From contig JAIPFU010000065.1 of assembly GCA_021736505.1 (NCBI GenBank), forward strand, positions 1 to 8,983: a DNA stretch of 8,983 nucleotides, written 5' to 3'. Below, piece by piece: positions 7,339 through 8,983 of this stretch (position 1 is the stretch's first letter; every line of letters begins with the position of its first letter). The notes under the pieces are model-generated. The model was not told where the DNA came from. It saw only the letters and a list, made by a program, of their open reading frames with translations, and did no database searches. The stretch is from Spirochaetia bacterium (GTDB lineage: Bacteria > Spirochaetota > Spirochaetia > PWKH01). Made by a program: the position numbers and the translations under genes.

Positions 7339-7365
7339 TATACTTTTTTGAGTATATTCAGGTTC
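7321..7365. terminator. Bulged hairpin across the convergent deoR-type/lysE-type gene ends
   Basis: The 14-base 3' arm 7352-7365 (GTATATTCAGGTTC) is fully complementary to two blocks, GAACCTG (7321-7327) and AATATAC (7337-7343), leaving a 9-base bulge and an 8-base loop. It covers both stop codons. There is no T-run after the stem on either strand (the T-run is in the loop), so it is not a classic intrinsic terminator. It may block or process both converging transcripts. Confidence 0.35.
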
Positions 7366-8002
7366 AGGAAACGCTGGATAGAAGATCCATTATGCCGTCC
7401 AGAAGCATATAGATTCCGAAGCCGAATAATGCTGCGGCTGAAATAATCCCCAGAAGAAAATGGGCCCGTTTGCCGAGTCGTCCTACGGCACTTATCATTA
7501 TAAGGAACAGAATAAAACCTCCGATTAAAGTGCCGTAAAAACTCAGCATGAAGGCAATACCCATACGGGAAGCCTCTTGCCAGCTCTCCAGGAAGATAGG
7601 TCCTGCAATGGTCGCCCAAAAAATATAGGGGTGAGGATTAAGAAAATTCATCACCGCCGCTTTGCCCAGACTTCTGTATACACTTTCCCCCTTGTACCTT
7701 CCTCCCGGATAATCCAGCAGCACTTCTGTACGGGCTTCCTTATAGGCACCGTAAGCCAAATACATCAGAAACAGGCCTCCGAAGATATTCAGACTGTGCA
7801 TCATTACCTTCGGCGTTTTTGTTAAAAGAAAAACCATGAGAATGATAATGGGACCGTCACTGATGAGGGGGGCAAATGCTGCTGGGAGGGAACGGCGCCA
7901 GCCGTTACGAAGAGAGAGTCCAATTAAATAGGCTTGGAAAGGTCCAGGTTGAGCAGCTGCTGCGCCGCCGAGGAGAAATCCCTTAATCACATAAGCAAAC
8001 AT
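7364..8002 (-). CDS. LysE family translocator (amino acid or metabolite exporter)
   Basis: Small inner-membrane exporter of the LysE/RhtB superfamily, 212 residues, the usual size, with about six hydrophobic helices (near 2-26, 38-60, 68-87, 118-140, 146-172, 182-205). It shows the family N-terminal PGP motif (19-21, within AAAAQPGPFQAYL), an acidic residue in helix 2 (Asp49), and the NFLNPHPYIFW stretch (119-129) typical after the central loop. The family exports amino acids and related compounds; the actual substrate cannot be told. The ATG at 8002 has GGAAGG 9 bases upstream. It is on the same strand as the YbaN-like gene but 133 bases away; that gap has a TAGAAT box (8051-8056, minus strand) without a good -35, so its own promoter is uncertain. 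Confidence 0.92.
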   Translation of the reverse strand: MFAYVIKGFLLGGAAAAQPGPFQAYLIGLSLRNGWRRSLPAAFAPLISDGPIIILMVFLLTKTPKVMMHSLNIFGGLFLMYLAYGAYKEARTEVLLDYPGGRYKGESVYRSLGKAAVMNFLNPHPYIFWATIAGPIFLESWQEASRMGIAFMLSFYGTLIGGFILFLIMISAVGRLGKRAHFLLGIISAAALFGFGIYMLLDGIMDLLSSVS

Positions 8003-8090
8003 TCAGCATTACCTTCCTTGAGATTTTGCGGGAAGCATATGCATCTTATCATTCTAGATACTTTGATACAATTGATACGCTAGATTTTTT

Positions 8091-8108
8091 AATCTGAGCA
8101 GATTTTTT
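8091..8108 (+). terminator. Short palindrome plus T-run, terminator-like on the plus strand
   Basis: AATCTGAGCAGATT (8091-8104) can form a 5-bp stem with a 4-base loop and runs into T's to 8108. On the plus strand this looks like a weak intrinsic terminator, yet both flanking genes are on the minus strand, where no T-run follows. The stem is short and AT-rich, so it could be incidental. Confidence 0.2.
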
Positions 8109-8158
8109 CAGCTTTTTCAGCTTTTTCAGTTTTATTCAAATTTTTTCAGCTTTTTCAG
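8103..8158. repeat. 9-bp tandem repeat, five units in two clusters
   Basis: Units of yTTTTTCAG on the plus strand (CTGAAAAAr on the minus strand): three at 8103-8111, 8112-8120, 8121-8129, and two at 8141-8149, 8150-8158, separated by an 11-base degenerate spacer that carries the TGA of the YbaN-like gene. The second cluster encodes that protein's EKAEKI tail; the first lies just after its stop codon. This looks like slippage or local duplication of the gene's 3' end. Confidence 0.8.
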
Positions 8159-8558
8159 GATGATACGTGGGTATTCTGATCATGTAAAACGTGGCGAAAA
8201 CTATTATGCCCGTCAGGAATAATCGGAACAATAAGATATCCACCAAGATGATAGATATGCCGACAAAGAGATAGGCCATAGACAGGGCATAGATTTTCAG
8301 ACGCAGGCTGATCCCTTTTCCCTCCTGAAACCGCATTATTATCGGGCCAAAGCGTGGATGTGATATTAGCCATGAGTAAAATCGCGGAGAACTGCGAAGA
8401 AACAGGTATGCAGAGAGCAGTACAAAAGGTGTTGTGGGGAGCCCCGGAAGAATAATCCCTAGAGCCCCCAGCAGCAGTGAAAGATGACCAAGAAAGATAA
8501 ACAGTATTCTCAATGCCCTATTCTGTATCTGTAAATTCGTTTTTTCGCTGCCTTCCAT
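8136..8558 (-). CDS. YbaN/DUF454 family membrane protein
   Basis: Small inner-membrane protein of unknown function, family DUF454 (E. coli YbaN). Counting from ATG 8558 (140 residues), the family signature is clear at about 30-74: LGALGIILPGLPTTPF, then SAYLFLRSSPRFYSWL, then HPRFGPII. Hydrophobic segments lie near 16-36, 42-56, 84-106 and 108-127, and the tail is charged (EKAEKI). The start is uncertain. ATG 8558 lies 4 bases after the upstream stop, with GGAGG 12 bases before it. ATG 8570 would abut that GGAGG with no spacing. ATG 8600 lacks a ribosome site and overlaps the permease gene by 38 bases. Whichever is right, the gene is translationally linked to the permease gene. The 3' end consists of repeat units described at 8103-8158. 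Confidence 0.87.
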   Translation of the reverse strand: MEGSEKTNLQIQNRALRILFIFLGHLSLLLGALGIILPGLPTTPFVLLSAYLFLRSSPRFYSWLISHPRFGPIIMRFQEGKGISLRLKIYALSMAYLFVGISIILVDILLFRLFLTGIIVFATFYMIRIPTYHPEKAEKI

Positions 8559-8562
8559 ATGT

Positions 8563-8983
8563 TCAAGCATCCTCCAGATTGTCTTTTTGCGGAGTATCAA
8601 ATTTTTCGATTATGAGACCCATGATTATTACAAAAATAATTGTAAAGACTAGACGCAGGGACATAAACTTCAGTCCCAAAAATCGGAGTTCCACCATCTC
8701 CTGGGGAATTTTAATACATGCCCAGGCTGAGAGAAAAATCACCATGTTCGCTGTTCTTGCTCCCTTTGCGCGCAGCGCGGCTGCCATGGGGAATGCCATA
8801 TACAGGGGACCGGATGGAAGAGTACCCAAAAGAAAGGAGACTGCCATCCCCTTAAACCCCGATTCACTCCCAAGATGCCGGGAAATAAATTCATTTGAAA
8901 CAAAGACCATCATAAGTCCCATGATTATAAGTACTGCGGGGAAGATGCTTATCATTTCCAAACTGTATGAAGTAACTGTACTC
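8563..8983 (-). CDS. Half-size permease (YraQ/DUF318-like), 5' end outside window
   Basis: Hydrophobic protein resembling half of a COG0701/DUF318 permease. Counting from TTG 8961, the text reads SIFPAVLIIMGL (5-16), then GTLPSGPLYMAFPMAAAL (46-63), a conserved glycine/proline loop of the family, KGARTANMVIFLSAW (66-80), and a last TM helix (about 103-118). The frame stays open to the window edge through STVTSYSLEM, which looks like the family's N-terminal segment, so the true start is probably a few residues beyond 8983 and neither TTG 8961 nor the internal ATG 8955 is preferred. At about 140-150 residues it would be half the size of full permeases; such halves usually pair with a second half encoded next door, which would lie outside the window. 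Its substrate is unknown. The last codons contain the GGAGG that may serve the YbaN-like gene. Confidence 0.75.
   Translation of the reverse strand, partial: STVTSYSLEMISIFPAVLIIMGLMMVFVSNEFISRHLGSESGFKGMAVSFLLGTLPSGPLYMAFPMAAALRAKGARTANMVIFLSAWACIKIPQEMVELRFLGLKFMSLRLVFTIIFVIIMGLIIEKFDTPQKDNLEDA

Noticed and set aside
8103..8158. CRISPR-like array
   Set aside because: Units are 9 bp and adjacent, with no spacers; it is a simple tandem repeat.

Overview
The window is about 9 kb of moderately AT-rich bacterial chromosome with ordinary, tightly packed genes. I see no insertion sequence, prophage, CRISPR array, tRNA or rRNA. The mix of genes (a PAS hybrid histidine kinase with an AHDFNN H-box, a NatA/NatB-type ABC exporter, a mevalonate-kinase-like GHMP kinase, a DHH phosphoesterase, a half-size YraQ/DUF318-type permease and a YbaN/DUF454 protein) would fit a free-living or anaerobic spirochaete. 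That placement is only an inference from gene content and style and should be treated as tentative.

Layout. (1) 1-1856, plus strand: the 3' part of a hybrid sensor histidine kinase whose N-terminus lies outside the window. (2) 6382 down to 1910, minus strand: a run of four genes transcribed leftwards, namely DHH phosphoesterase, mevalonate-kinase-like GHMP kinase (overlapping the first by about 14 bases, with its Shine-Dalgarno inside the upstream gene), ABC-2 exporter ATPase and ABC-2 exporter permease. The exporter pair converges on the histidine kinase. (3) 6383-6528: a compact divergent control region with two back-to-back sigma70-like promoters and a 13-base direct repeat over the leftward one. 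(4) 6529-7338, plus strand: a DeoR-family repressor whose promoter is placed so that the mRNA would begin at or next to the ATG (a leaderless transcript). (5) 8983 down to 7364, minus strand: the 3' part of a half-size permease, a YbaN/DUF454 membrane protein linked to it by a 4-base gap, and a LysE-type exporter. A 9-bp tandem repeat spans the end of the YbaN gene.

How the parts may work together. The most distinctive unit is the DeoR regulator facing the translationally coupled DHH phosphoesterase/GHMP kinase pair. DeoR-family repressors usually respond to phosphorylated small metabolites, so a regulator beside a small-molecule kinase and a phosphoesterase suggests a small controlled phosphometabolite module. 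This rests on gene arrangement, not on a recognised pathway. The remaining blocks (exporter, LysE, permease/YbaN) look like ordinary membrane transport genes. No stretch longer than 300 bases lacks a gene; the longest intergenic gaps are about 146 bases (6383-6528) and 133 bases (8003-8135).
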